From G965214625 sp965214625 (lineage in GTDB: Bacteria > Pseudomonadota > Gammaproteobacteria > Arenicellales > Poriferihabitantaceae), in contig OZ243962.1 in assembly GCA_965214625.1 (NCBI GenBank), positions 2,728,001 to 2,792,000 on the forward strand: DNA of 64,000 nucleotides, read 5' to 3'. Of this stretch, positions 35,817 to 43,901 are shown one piece after another. The first letter of the stretch is position 1. The number at the start of each line of letters is the position of its first letter. The translations under genes and the position numbers were made by a program. The notes under the pieces were generated by a model that worked only from the letters and a program-made list of their open reading frames with translations, ran no database searches and had not been told where the DNA came from.

Positions 35817-36779
35817 TCAAGGGTTGACACAGTGGATCAGCCGACCTGCTTCATAAGAATCGATAATACGTAATACCCCGTCCGCAACAGCCATTTGGGC
35901 CTGATCGGTCGATGCACCGATATGGTGGGTGCCACAGACATTGGGATGTGTCGCCAACAGGGAGGTGATGGTGCCTGTTCCCTGGCCTGGTTCATTGTCA
36001 TAGACATCCAGTCCGGCGTGCATCTGTTTCGAATCCAGAGCATCGATGAGTGCCGTTTCATCCACCAGTTCGCCCCGGGCGGTGTTGATCAGGATTGCCT
36101 TATCCTTCATTTTTGCCAGGAAAGACGCATTGACCATGCGCCTTGTGCCCTCATTCAACGGCAGATGGAGCGAGATAATGTCGCAGGTACCCAGCAGGCT
36201 GTTTTGCGATTCAAGTTCGACGAGGCCGATTGATCTTATGCGTTCTGCGGTTTCTTTGGAACGTCCCGGTTTGGCCACGGCAAAGACGCTCATACCGAAG
36301 GCATGAGCACGCTGTGCAACGGCAAATCCAATCGCGCCCAAGCCCAAAATACCGATTTTCTGGCCGTACAGTCCCCGTGCCTTGGCATACTTTTTTTTAT
36401 TCCAATGACCCTGTCGCAAATCATTGACGTTGTCCGCGATGTGCCGGTCGATCGTGATGATGAGGCCGATCACCAACTCAGCGACCGCGATGGCATTGGC
36501 ACCGGGCACATTGCAGACCCGAATATGGTGGTTTGACGCAAAGGCTTTATCAATCGTATTGGTTCCGGCTCCGGCCCGGATGATCAACTTGAGGTTGTCG
36601 GCAGCGGTCATCGCCGCTGCGGTCACCGGGGTACTTCTTACCACCAATACCTCGTTGTCCTGAATGGCCTCTCCCAGTGAATCCCTGTCCAAAGCGGGAT
36701 CGGAGGTGAGGGTATGCCCATTTTGTTTCAGCATCTGGGCATGTGATGCCGGAAAGCTGTCGGCAAGCAAGATTTTCAT
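35817..36779 (-). CDS. serA: D-3-phosphoglycerate dehydrogenase-like 2-hydroxyacid dehydrogenase
   Basis: A D-isomer 2-hydroxyacid dehydrogenase of 320 residues (ATG 36779), catalysing the first step of serine synthesis. The Rossmann motif is IGILGLGAIGFAVAQRA near 145-160; the catalytic Arg is in LINTARGELVDE, the Glu in DVYDNEPGQGTG, and the His in GTHHIGAST. It lacks the ACT regulatory domain of the E. coli enzyme and so is a short, probably serine-insensitive type. Adjacent serC supports the serA call over glyoxylate or erythronate-type dehydrogenases. Confidence 0.88.
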   Translation of the reverse strand: MKILLADSFPASHAQMLKQNGHTLTSDPALDRDSLGEAIQDNEVLVVRSTPVTAAAMTAADNLKLIIRAGAGTNTIDKAFASNHHIRVCNVPGANAIAVAELVIGLIITIDRHIADNVNDLRQGHWNKKKYAKARGLYGQKIGILGLGAIGFAVAQRAHAFGMSVFAVAKPGRSKETAERIRSIGLVELESQNSLLGTCDIISLHLPLNEGTRRMVNASFLAKMKDKAILINTARGELVDETALIDALDSKQMHAGLDVYDNEPGQGTGTITSLLATHPNVCGTHHIGASTDQAQMAVADGVLRIIDSYEAGRLIHCVNP

Positions 36780-37016
36780 GATTACGGTCTGAATGTTCCC
36801 GTTTCGTATGGACCGGTCGGTCTGATTGCTGAAGTCGGTGGTGTCATTTTCTTCACAACAACGGACGCGCGATATTATCAAAATTGAGCAGGACGTTGTC
36901 TATATCGGTTGATCACAAGCAATCAAATTAAGTTATAGCCAGTATCAATAATCATGATGTGCCCTTATGCCAAAACCCGTTATGATTCCGGTTCACAAAA
37001 GTGCGTATTATCGGCT

Positions 37017-38159
37017 ATGTTTCAGTCATTTACACCACCCAATCGGGTATTAATGGGGCCTGGTCCAACCATGGTCTCCCAGCGCGTTCTGGACGCGATG
37101 TCCCGCCCAACCATCGGTCATCTGGATCCATCGTTTGTTGAACTTATGGATGAAATCAAGCGGTTGTTGCAGTATGTGTTTCAAACTGAGAATTACATGA
37201 CAATGCCGGTGAGTGCGCCGGGGTCTGCGGGGATGGAAACCTGTTTTGTCAACCTGGTTGAACCGGGGGATGAAGTGATTGTTTGTATTAACGGCGTTTT
37301 CGGGCATCGCATGCGGGAAAATGTTGAGCGTTGTGGAGGTCTCGCGATCCCGGTGTATGAAACCTGGGGGGCGCCTGTCGACCCTGACAAGGTGGAACAG
37401 GCGTTCGCACAAAATCCGAATGCAAGGATACTGGCTTTTGTGCACGCTGAAACATCAACCGGCGTGTTATCGGATGCGAAAAGTCTCGCGGAGATTGCTC
37501 ACCGCCATGATGCACTGGTCATCGTCGATGCGGTGACTTCACTGGCGGGTGTTCCATTACAGGTTGACGAGTGGGGTCTGGATGCGGTGTATTCGGGCAG
37601 CCAGAAATGCCTGTCGTGTGTGCCGGGGTTATCGCCCGTTACGCTTGGGGAATCGGCGTTGGCGAAAATCACCCGTCGCCAGTCCAAAGTGCAGAGCTGG
37701 TTCCTTGATGTGAACCTGGTGATGGGTTACTGGCATTCGTCCGGCGGAGGACGTTCTTATCATCATACTGCACCGGTCAATACGTTGTATGCATTACATG
37801 AATCCCTGGTCATGGTTTTCGAGGAGGGTCTTGAAAACGCCTGGGCGCGGCATCGGGAGAATGCCCGGACATTGACCCGCGGCCTTGAGAAACGGGGACT
37901 GTCATTGCTGGTTAACGAGGCTGATCGACTGCCTCCCCTGACGGCGGTTGAACTGCCACCCACCATTTGTGATGCACAAGCGAGAGGTCATCTGTTGAGT
38001 CGGCATGCACTGGAAATCGGTGCTGGGTTGGGCGATCTTGCCGGGAAAATATGGCGAATCGGATTAATGGGTCAGATGAGCACACCGGAGAATGTTGCCC
38101 TGTGCCTCGATGCCTTGAGTGATGTCTTGGGATTGGACCCCTGCCATCAGGCTGCCTGA
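37017..38159 (+). CDS. Class V aminotransferase, serine/alanine-glyoxylate type
   Basis: A 380-residue PLP enzyme like serine-glyoxylate and alanine-glyoxylate aminotransferases. It begins TPPNRVLMGPGPTMVSQRVLDAM, has the SAPGSAGMETCFVNL substrate loop near 66-80, the cofactor-binding DAVTSLAGVPL near 171-181, and PLP lysine K197 in YSGSQKCLS. The ATG at 37017 fits the family start; an in-frame ATG at 36954 adds an unrelated leader. It is divergent from serA across about 240 nt, suggesting a link between serine synthesis and glyoxylate/glycine interconversion. Confidence 0.85.
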   Translation: MFQSFTPPNRVLMGPGPTMVSQRVLDAMSRPTIGHLDPSFVELMDEIKRLLQYVFQTENYMTMPVSAPGSAGMETCFVNLVEPGDEVIVCINGVFGHRMRENVERCGGLAIPVYETWGAPVDPDKVEQAFAQNPNARILAFVHAETSTGVLSDAKSLAEIAHRHDALVIVDAVTSLAGVPLQVDEWGLDAVYSGSQKCLSCVPGLSPVTLGESALAKITRRQSKVQSWFLDVNLVMGYWHSSGGGRSYHHTAPVNTLYALHESLVMVFEEGLENAWARHRENARTLTRGLEKRGLSLLVNEADRLPPLTAVELPPTICDAQARGHLLSRHALEIGAGLGDLAGKIWRIGLMGQMSTPENVALCLDALSDVLGLDPCHQAA

Positions 38160-38278
38160 TGCCGTGTTTTGATGATGCGAACGACAATGGTGAAAACAGG
38201 GGCATTCACTATACAGTCAATCCGGTGACAACGGCACTGCGGCTGTTTTGAAACAACAGGGAGTTGTCAAACGGGATA

Positions 38279-39403
38279 TTACGGGTGTTGCTGTAAGATG
38301 TGCAACATCCGGCGCAAGGGCTCCGCAGCGCCCCACAGGAGCTGGTCTCCCACCGTAAAGGCCGCCATATACTGATCTCCCATCGCGAGCTTGCGGACGC
38401 GTCCAACTGGGATATTCAGGGTACCGCTGACATTCGCCGGGTGTAGTCTGTCGAGTGATTCAGTCCGCCCACCGGGAATCACTGTAGTCCACTCATTGGC
38501 GGATTCTATGAGATTTTCTATTTCGTCCAGTGGGATATCGGTGTTCAGTTTGATCGTAAAGGACTGGCTGTGACAGCGCATCGTGCCGATACGTATACAG
38601 GTACTCTCAATCGGGATCGGGTGCTCAGTTCGTCCGAGAATCTTGTTGGTCTCGACCCATCCTTTCCATTCCTCCCGGCTGGTGCCGGCGCCCCGGTCTT
38701 CATCTATCCAGGATAACAGATTTCCGGCGAGCGGATAGCCGATTTCATTGGTTACGAGGGACTCGGAACGGATGGTATCAGTGACATTTCCGTCCAGTTC
38801 CAGTATGGCACTACCGGTGTCTCTCAACAGGGCGTCTGCATTGGCATGGATCTGTCCCATTTGAACGATCAATTCTCTCATCTGGCGTGCGCCGCCACCT
38901 GATATCGCCTGATAGGTCGCCACTGAAATCCATTCGATCAAATCAGCATTGAACAGTCCGTTCAGCGCCATCATCATCAGACTGACCGTACAGTTGCCTC
39001 CGATAAAATCCCTTTTCCCTTCGTTTAATGCCTGATCAATGAGCGGTCGGTTGACCGGGTCGAGAACAATGGTTGCCTGCGGGTCCATCCGCAAAGTGGA
39101 AGCGGCGTCAATCCAATAACCTTGCCAGCCGCATTGCCTGAGCTTGGGGTGGACCGTGCTGGTGTAGCCCCCGCCTTGGCAGGTCACGATGGCATCCATC
39201 CGCTGCAATAGCTCAAGATCATTGGCATCTGCCAGCGTATAGGTCGTATTGCCGATATCCGGCCCTGGCATGCCGACCTGGGAGGTGGTGAAAAAAGTGG
39301 GTTCGTCGATCATTGCGAAATCGCCTTCCGCCAACATTCTTTGTTGCAGCACTGAACCGACCATGCCACGCCAACCAACAAAGCCAACACGATTGAGTTT
39401 CAT
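38279..39403 (-). CDS. asd: Aspartate-semialdehyde dehydrogenase
   Basis: NADPH-dependent reduction of aspartyl phosphate in lysine, threonine and methionine synthesis. The 374-residue protein is of the longer gammaproteobacterial type. The N-terminal Rossmann segment VGFVGWRGMVGSVLQQRM is at 6-23, the catalytic cysteine is C138 in GGNCTVSL, and the His-containing region is in SCxx-like CHSQSFTIKL near 280. It is a single gene between convergent and divergent neighbours. Confidence 0.96.
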   Translation of the reverse strand: MKLNRVGFVGWRGMVGSVLQQRMLAEGDFAMIDEPTFFTTSQVGMPGPDIGNTTYTLADANDLELLQRMDAIVTCQGGGYTSTVHPKLRQCGWQGYWIDAASTLRMDPQATIVLDPVNRPLIDQALNEGKRDFIGGNCTVSLMMMALNGLFNADLIEWISVATYQAISGGGARQMRELIVQMGQIHANADALLRDTGSAILELDGNVTDTIRSESLVTNEIGYPLAGNLLSWIDEDRGAGTSREEWKGWVETNKILGRTEHPIPIESTCIRIGTMRCHSQSFTIKLNTDIPLDEIENLIESANEWTTVIPGGRTESLDRLHPANVSGTLNIPVGRVRKLAMGDQYMAAFTVGDQLLWGAAEPLRRMLHILQQHP

Positions 39404-39750
39404 TGTATTTGGATCGAACGGTAATCAAGAAAAACGAGCAAGGGATTATACGAGTTTCTGATCCGTTTTGGCTGAAATTCTGTTGTTTCGAGTCCTATGT
39501 TCTAAATGGCATGCATCGTCTTTGCCCTCATCAACCTCCGGGTCGGCAACTTTGTTCGATTTGTCTGAGTGGGTCGACTTAGGGTGACAAAATAGGGTGT
39601 CAAACAGTGTCAAATAGGGTTGTAGATTGGTAACAGGATAGCTAAAATAGCGTCCCCCATCAGAGGGATACGGTGTTTCGAGGTCTGCCACGGACGTATC
39701 TATTTTGGCTCACTTCAACACAGGTAATCACGTTATCAAGAGGAACAACC
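39404..39750. other. asd-rpsO intergenic region with short direct repeats
   Basis: A 347-nt gap containing divergent promoters. Near-identical repeats GTGACAAAATAGGG and GTGTCAAATAGGG occur between about 39582 and 39619, just before the candidate rpsO promoter. No gene is supported; an 81-codon minus frame at 39446-39691 has no ribosome binding site. Confidence 0.5.
39620..39648 (+). promoter_or_regulatory. Candidate rpsO promoter
   Basis: TTGTAG (39620-39625) and TAAAAT (39643-39648) are 17 bp apart. Transcription from here would give rpsO a leader of about 95 nt, enough for the autoregulatory structure known for S15 in E. coli; that structure was not traced here. Confidence 0.4.
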
Positions 39751-40020
39751 ATGGCATTGACTGCTGAAGACAAGGCCGCAATCATCAAGGAGCATCGACT
39801 CTCCGAAGCTGATACCGGCTCACCCGAAGTACAAATCGCGTTGATGACTGCGCGTATTGAAGATCTTTCAGGACATTTCAAAGCGCATATTCACGATCAT
39901 CATTCCCGACAGGGACTGCTGCGCCTCGTTAACCATCGTCGAAAATTGTTGAGTTATTTGAGAAATTCTGATGTTGAGCGCTATCGCGCAATAATCGGCA
40001 AGCTCGGCTTGCGTAAATAA
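39751..40020 (+). CDS. rpsO: 30S ribosomal protein S15
   Basis: An 89-residue uS15 that binds 16S rRNA early in 30S assembly. The ATG at 39751 has AAGAGGAA just upstream (39738-39745). Family features are LSEADTGSPEVQIALMTARI, the HDHHSRQGLLRLVNHRRKLLSYL block, and the ending IGKLGLRK. pnp follows after 31 nt, the conserved rpsO-pnp pair. Confidence 0.98.
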   Translation: MALTAEDKAAIIKEHRLSEADTGSPEVQIALMTARIEDLSGHFKAHIHDHHSRQGLLRLVNHRRKLLSYLRNSDVERYRAIIGKLGLRK

Positions 40021-40051
40021 TCGCGCAGTTGGCGCAAAAAGAGGAATTATC

Positions 40052-42142
40052 ATGAACAAAACAATCAAGACCTTTCAATATGGGCAGCATCAAGTCCGAT
40101 TGGAAACAGGAGCAGTAGCCAGACAGGCTCATGGAGCGGTCATGGTCAGTATGGGGGATACGGTTGTACTGGTTACGGTCGTTGGAAGGAAAGAGAAAGG
40201 GACGCTGGATTTTTTTCCGTTGACAGTGGAATACGAAGAAAGAAGTTATGCTGCCGGCAAAATACCCGGTGGATTTTTCAAGCGTGAGGGACGTCCATCA
40301 GAAAATGCCGTTTTGACGGCAAGATTGATTGATCGACCTATCCGTCCGTTGTTCCCGGCGGGATTCATGAATGAGGTTCAGGTCATTGTCACGGTACTGT
40401 CAATCGATCCGGAAACAGCCCCTGACATTGCGGCGCTCATTGGAACTTCTGCCGCTCTTGAAGTGTCGGGAATCCCGTTCAACGGTCCGATTGGGGCCGC
40501 GAGGGTCGGTTTTGTCAATGGTGAATACGTGTTGAATCCCAATACCTCCCAGCTCAAGGACGAGTCCAGCCTGGACCTGGTCATTGCCGGCACTGAAAAC
40601 GCTGTTCTGATGGTTGAATCAGAAGCGGATAATCTGACCGAGGAGCAAATGCTGGATGCGGTGATGTTCGGTCATCAGCAAAGTCAGTCGGTGATTCAGG
40701 CGGTCAAAGAACTGGGCCGGGAGGTGAATCCGGATACATGGGACTGGCAACCGGAAGAGCGGGACCAGGCACTGGCCGAGCAGGTTGCGGCACAGGTCGG
40801 GGAGCAGTTGGAATCAGCCTACCGGATTTCCGATAAAGCGGAACGGCAGTCGGTGCTCGCTGACACCCGGCGAAACACTTTGAGTGCACTTTGTCCCGAC
40901 AGTGACAAAGACGATATCTCAAAAGCCATCACAGAAGAAATCAAAGCACTGGAAAAGAAAGTGGTTCGAGGACAGATTCTGGCCGGGAATACCCGTATCG
41001 ATGGCCGCGATACGCGAACGGTCCGACCGATTACCATTGAAACGGGCCTCTTGCCGCGGACCCATGGGTCGGCAAAGTTTACCCGGGGGGAGACCCAGGC
41101 CATTGTGGTTGCGACACTCGGTACCGAGCGGGATGCGCAAATTGTCGATGCGCTGCAAGGCGAATACCGGGATACCTTCATGTTGCACTATAATTTTCCG
41201 CCCTATTGCGTTGGTGAAACCGGGCGTGTGGGGTCGCCAAAACGTCGGGAAATTGGCCATGGACGACTGGCGAAAAGGGCGATGAAAGCGGTCATACCCA
41301 GTCAGGAGGATTTCCCCTATACGATCCGGGTGGTTTCAGAAATTACCGAATCCAACGGTTCCAGTTCAATGGCGAGTGTCTGCGGTACCAGTTTGGCATT
41401 GATGGATGCCGGGGTGACTGTCAAATCTCCCGTTGCCGGTGTGGCAATGGGGTTGATTAAAGAGCAGGACAATTTTGCCGTACTGACGGATATTCTGGGG
41501 GATGAAGATCACCTCGGCGATATGGATTTCAAGGTTGCCGGTACGCCCGAGGGGATTACGGCACTACAAATGGACATCAAAATAGACGGTATTACACGGG
41601 AAATCATGCAACAGGCACTGGCTCAAGCGAAAGAGGGTCGGTTACATATCCTGTCGGAGATGAATAAAGTGGTTTCCTCGCCACGCGATGAAATGTCGGA
41701 ATATGCACCTCGTATTCTTACCATGAAGATCAATCCGGAAAAAATCCGCGAGGTGATCGGGAAAGGGGGAGCAACCATACGGTCGTTATCAGAAGAAACC
41801 GGTGTGAGCATTGACATTGAAGACGATGGAACCATCAAGATTGCTTCAACCGACAATGCGGCAGCAAAGGAAGCGATAAGGCGTATCGAGCAGATTACCG
41901 CCGATGTTGAAGTCAATGCAGTTTATAATGGCAAGGTGGTGCGATTGATGGATTTCGGAGCATTTGTCAATATTCTGCCCGGACGGGATGGACTGGTACA
42001 CATTTCCCAAATTTCCAACCAGAGAGTGAATCAAGTGAGCGATGTACTCAGTGAGGGAGACCAGGTGACGGTTAAAGTGCTGGAGGTCGATAAACAAGGC
42101 CGCGTCCGACTCAGTATGAAGGCGGTTGAACTTCAGGGGTAA
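40052..42142 (+). CDS. pnp: Polyribonucleotide nucleotidyltransferase (PNPase)
   Basis: A phosphorolytic 3'-5' exoribonuclease and core degradosome enzyme, 696 residues. Two RNase PH domains (about 10-230 and 310-545, the second with TRGETQAIVVATLGT and the catalytic DILGDEDHLGDMDFKVAG) are joined by a helical linker and followed by a KH domain (IREVIGKGGATIRSL near 560) and an S1 domain (DFGAFVNILPGRDGLVHISQIS near 632). AGAGGAA lies 7-13 nt before the ATG. In E. coli pnp autoregulates through a leader hairpin cut by RNase III; the 31-nt spacer here is too short to show the same arrangement clearly. Confidence 0.98.
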   Translation: MNKTIKTFQYGQHQVRLETGAVARQAHGAVMVSMGDTVVLVTVVGRKEKGTLDFFPLTVEYEERSYAAGKIPGGFFKREGRPSENAVLTARLIDRPIRPLFPAGFMNEVQVIVTVLSIDPETAPDIAALIGTSAALEVSGIPFNGPIGAARVGFVNGEYVLNPNTSQLKDESSLDLVIAGTENAVLMVESEADNLTEEQMLDAVMFGHQQSQSVIQAVKELGREVNPDTWDWQPEERDQALAEQVAAQVGEQLESAYRISDKAERQSVLADTRRNTLSALCPDSDKDDISKAITEEIKALEKKVVRGQILAGNTRIDGRDTRTVRPITIETGLLPRTHGSAKFTRGETQAIVVATLGTERDAQIVDALQGEYRDTFMLHYNFPPYCVGETGRVGSPKRREIGHGRLAKRAMKAVIPSQEDFPYTIRVVSEITESNGSSSMASVCGTSLALMDAGVTVKSPVAGVAMGLIKEQDNFAVLTDILGDEDHLGDMDFKVAGTPEGITALQMDIKIDGITREIMQQALAQAKEGRLHILSEMNKVVSSPRDEMSEYAPRILTMKINPEKIREVIGKGGATIRSLSEETGVSIDIEDDGTIKIASTDNAAAKEAIRRIEQITADVEVNAVYNGKVVRLMDFGAFVNILPGRDGLVHISQISNQRVNQVSDVLSEGDQVTVKVLEVDKQGRVRLSMKAVELQG

Positions 42143-42262
42143 TTTGAATGTGCCGTGAGCAGACTGACAATCAGAATACACAGCAGCCTGCCGTTGTGTT
42201 CAAGTCGGGACGATTGACGGGTCTGTCTGGTGGGTATCAAGCGAAACCCGTCATGATCATCG

Positions 42263-42844
42263 ATGACTGACAAAGCTCACCAGGAACCGATGCCGGAACC
42301 CAGCGATCACGATACCAGTGTCGGCAAGAGACTGGCGACAGCCCGGGCGGAGTTGGGCTGGACAGTGGAGGACATTGCCGATAGTCTCAATTTGAGTCTG
42401 TCGACGATTCGGGCAATCGAAAACGACGAATATGCCAAACTACCCGGACATACTTTTACAGTTGGCTATATCCGGTCCTATGCAAAGCTCCTCAAGCTAG
42501 AAGAGGAGTCCCTGTTGCAATCGGTAGAACTGCAAGAATCGACCACGCCATTGCCGATATTCAGCAGGAACACGCGCCGCGTGAAAGTCAGGAACAAACC
42601 CAAGAAGAGGAAGTCCGGAAAAAGATTTTTAAAGGTGTTGCTGATATTGATCCTTCTCATGGTGTTGACGCAGCTTGTCCTCACCCAATGGTCCAAGCTG
42701 GATATGCAGAAAGTGGCGACATGGTTGAAACTTCCCGTGTCTGTCACTGTGGGTCCTTCAGGAGAGGATGGTGAACAGATCAGCTTTGAAGAGAGTCAGC
42801 CGGAAGAGACGTCGAGGGGGGCGTTGATCACAACAGAGGAATAG
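42263..42844 (+). CDS. RodZ-like HTH membrane protein, short form
   Basis: A 193-residue bitopic protein. A Cro/C1-like helix-turn-helix typical of RodZ (GKRLATARAELGWTVEDIADSLNLSLSTIRAIEN... PGHTFTVGYIRSYAKLL) spans about 21-82; a Lys/Arg-rich juxtamembrane stretch (104-120) leads to one membrane span (about 121-141) and a short acidic periplasmic tail of about 50 residues. RodZ links MreB to the elongasome and normally ends in a larger periplasmic DUF4115 domain, which is missing here, as is the usual neighbour ispG. It lies 120 nt after pnp. The stop is a normal TAG, so there is no sign of a frameshift. Confidence 0.75.
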   Translation: MTDKAHQEPMPEPSDHDTSVGKRLATARAELGWTVEDIADSLNLSLSTIRAIENDEYAKLPGHTFTVGYIRSYAKLLKLEEESLLQSVELQESTTPLPIFSRNTRRVKVRNKPKKRKSGKRFLKVLLILILLMVLTQLVLTQWSKLDMQKVATWLKLPVSVTVGPSGEDGEQISFEESQPEETSRGALITTEE

Positions 42845-42845
42845 G

Positions 42846-42869
42846 CCGGCAACAAGTGTGTTGTTCCGG
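42846..42869. terminator. Hairpin between convergent genes
   Basis: CCGGCAACAA (42846-42855) and TTGTTCCGG (42861-42869) pair with one bulge around a 5-nt loop, followed on the plus strand by a T-rich stretch. It lies between the convergent rodZ-like and AI-2E genes, a natural place for a bidirectional terminator. Confidence 0.45.
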
Positions 42870-42878
42870 GTGGTTTCT

Positions 42879-43901
42879 TCATTTACTTTGCATGAGTCGT
42901 GCCATTCCTTTCGTTCCAGGGTCGCTTTCCAATGCGATCATAATCAGCATGGTCAGTGGTACTGCCAGGAACATTCCGGTGGGCCCGAGGACCCATCCCC
43001 AGAAAATCAGTGAAACAAACACAACAAATGAAGAGAGGTTCAGTCCTTCGCCCATCCATCGCGTCTCAATAATGTTGCCGATTACGATATTGATGGCGGC
43101 ATAACCGGCGATGACCCACACGGCAGTCAACAGGCCGTGATCCAGCAAGGCCAGTATGACTGCGGGGAGTCCGGCCAGGAGGGAGCCGACATACGGAATG
43201 AAGTTCAGGAAAAACGCCAGTACGGCCCACAAGAACAAATAGTCAATGTTGAGCAGCCACAGGACAAGGGCGACACAAAAGGCGGTGAGCGCGCTGGTTG
43301 CTGCCTTGAGCGCAAGATAACGGATGACTTTCCGGGTGAAGTGCCGCAGCCGGATCATCGAGGTCTCCGGGTCGGTCAGTACCGATTCCAGCTTATCGGA
43401 AAGCCCGGCTACCTCGGCCAGAATAAACAACACGGCCAGAAAGACAAACAGGCCATTTGCAAGCAGGCTACTGATCCCATTCAACATATAGTTCAGCGCC
43501 GTCACAATCAAATCAGGATTGATCTGTTCCGTCAGTCGGTTCATCGGCAAGGTATACCCCCACTGAGTGGCGGTCGTGTTTAGCTGGACATAAAGCAGCC
43601 CCAGGCTTGACTTGTATTTCGGGAGGGATTGGCTGAACTCGTTTGAAGCGTTCGTGATCAGCCCCAGCACGGCAACGCCCAGTAATCCGACAAGCGCCAA
43701 AATGATGACCATTGCCACACTGGTTGGAACACCCCGCTGCTGCATCATGAATAGCGGCGGTGTACAGACAATCGAAATAAAGATGGCCAGCAACAACGGT
43801 GAGATGATCTCGCTGGCACTTTTCAATCCTGCAATGAGTATGACCAGCGCAGCACCGATCAGGATCGCTTTTGATATGGAAGAGAGATTATCAGGAATCA
43901 T
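42879..43901 (-). CDS. AI-2E-family (PerM-type) membrane transporter
   Basis: A 340-residue protein with about eight membrane spans and the AI-2E family layout: paired N-terminal helices (AILIGAALVILIAGL, LLAIFISIVCTP), a soluble segment with LPKYKSSLGLLYVQL, and the conserved C-terminal blocks FFLNFIPYVGSLLAGLPAVILALLDHG and WVLGPTGMFLAVPLTMLI. Members export AI-2, indole derivatives or act as Na+/H+ antiporters; the substrate here is unknown. Its start overlaps the histidine kinase stop by 4 nt (ATGA), so it is translated with the two-component genes. Confidence 0.85.
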   Translation of the reverse strand: MIPDNLSSISKAILIGAALVILIAGLKSASEIISPLLLAIFISIVCTPPLFMMQQRGVPTSVAMVIILALVGLLGVAVLGLITNASNEFSQSLPKYKSSLGLLYVQLNTTATQWGYTLPMNRLTEQINPDLIVTALNYMLNGISSLLANGLFVFLAVLFILAEVAGLSDKLESVLTDPETSMIRLRHFTRKVIRYLALKAATSALTAFCVALVLWLLNIDYLFLWAVLAFFLNFIPYVGSLLAGLPAVILALLDHGLLTAVWVIAGYAAINIVIGNIIETRWMGEGLNLSSFVVFVSLIFWGWVLGPTGMFLAVPLTMLIMIALESDPGTKGMARLMQSK

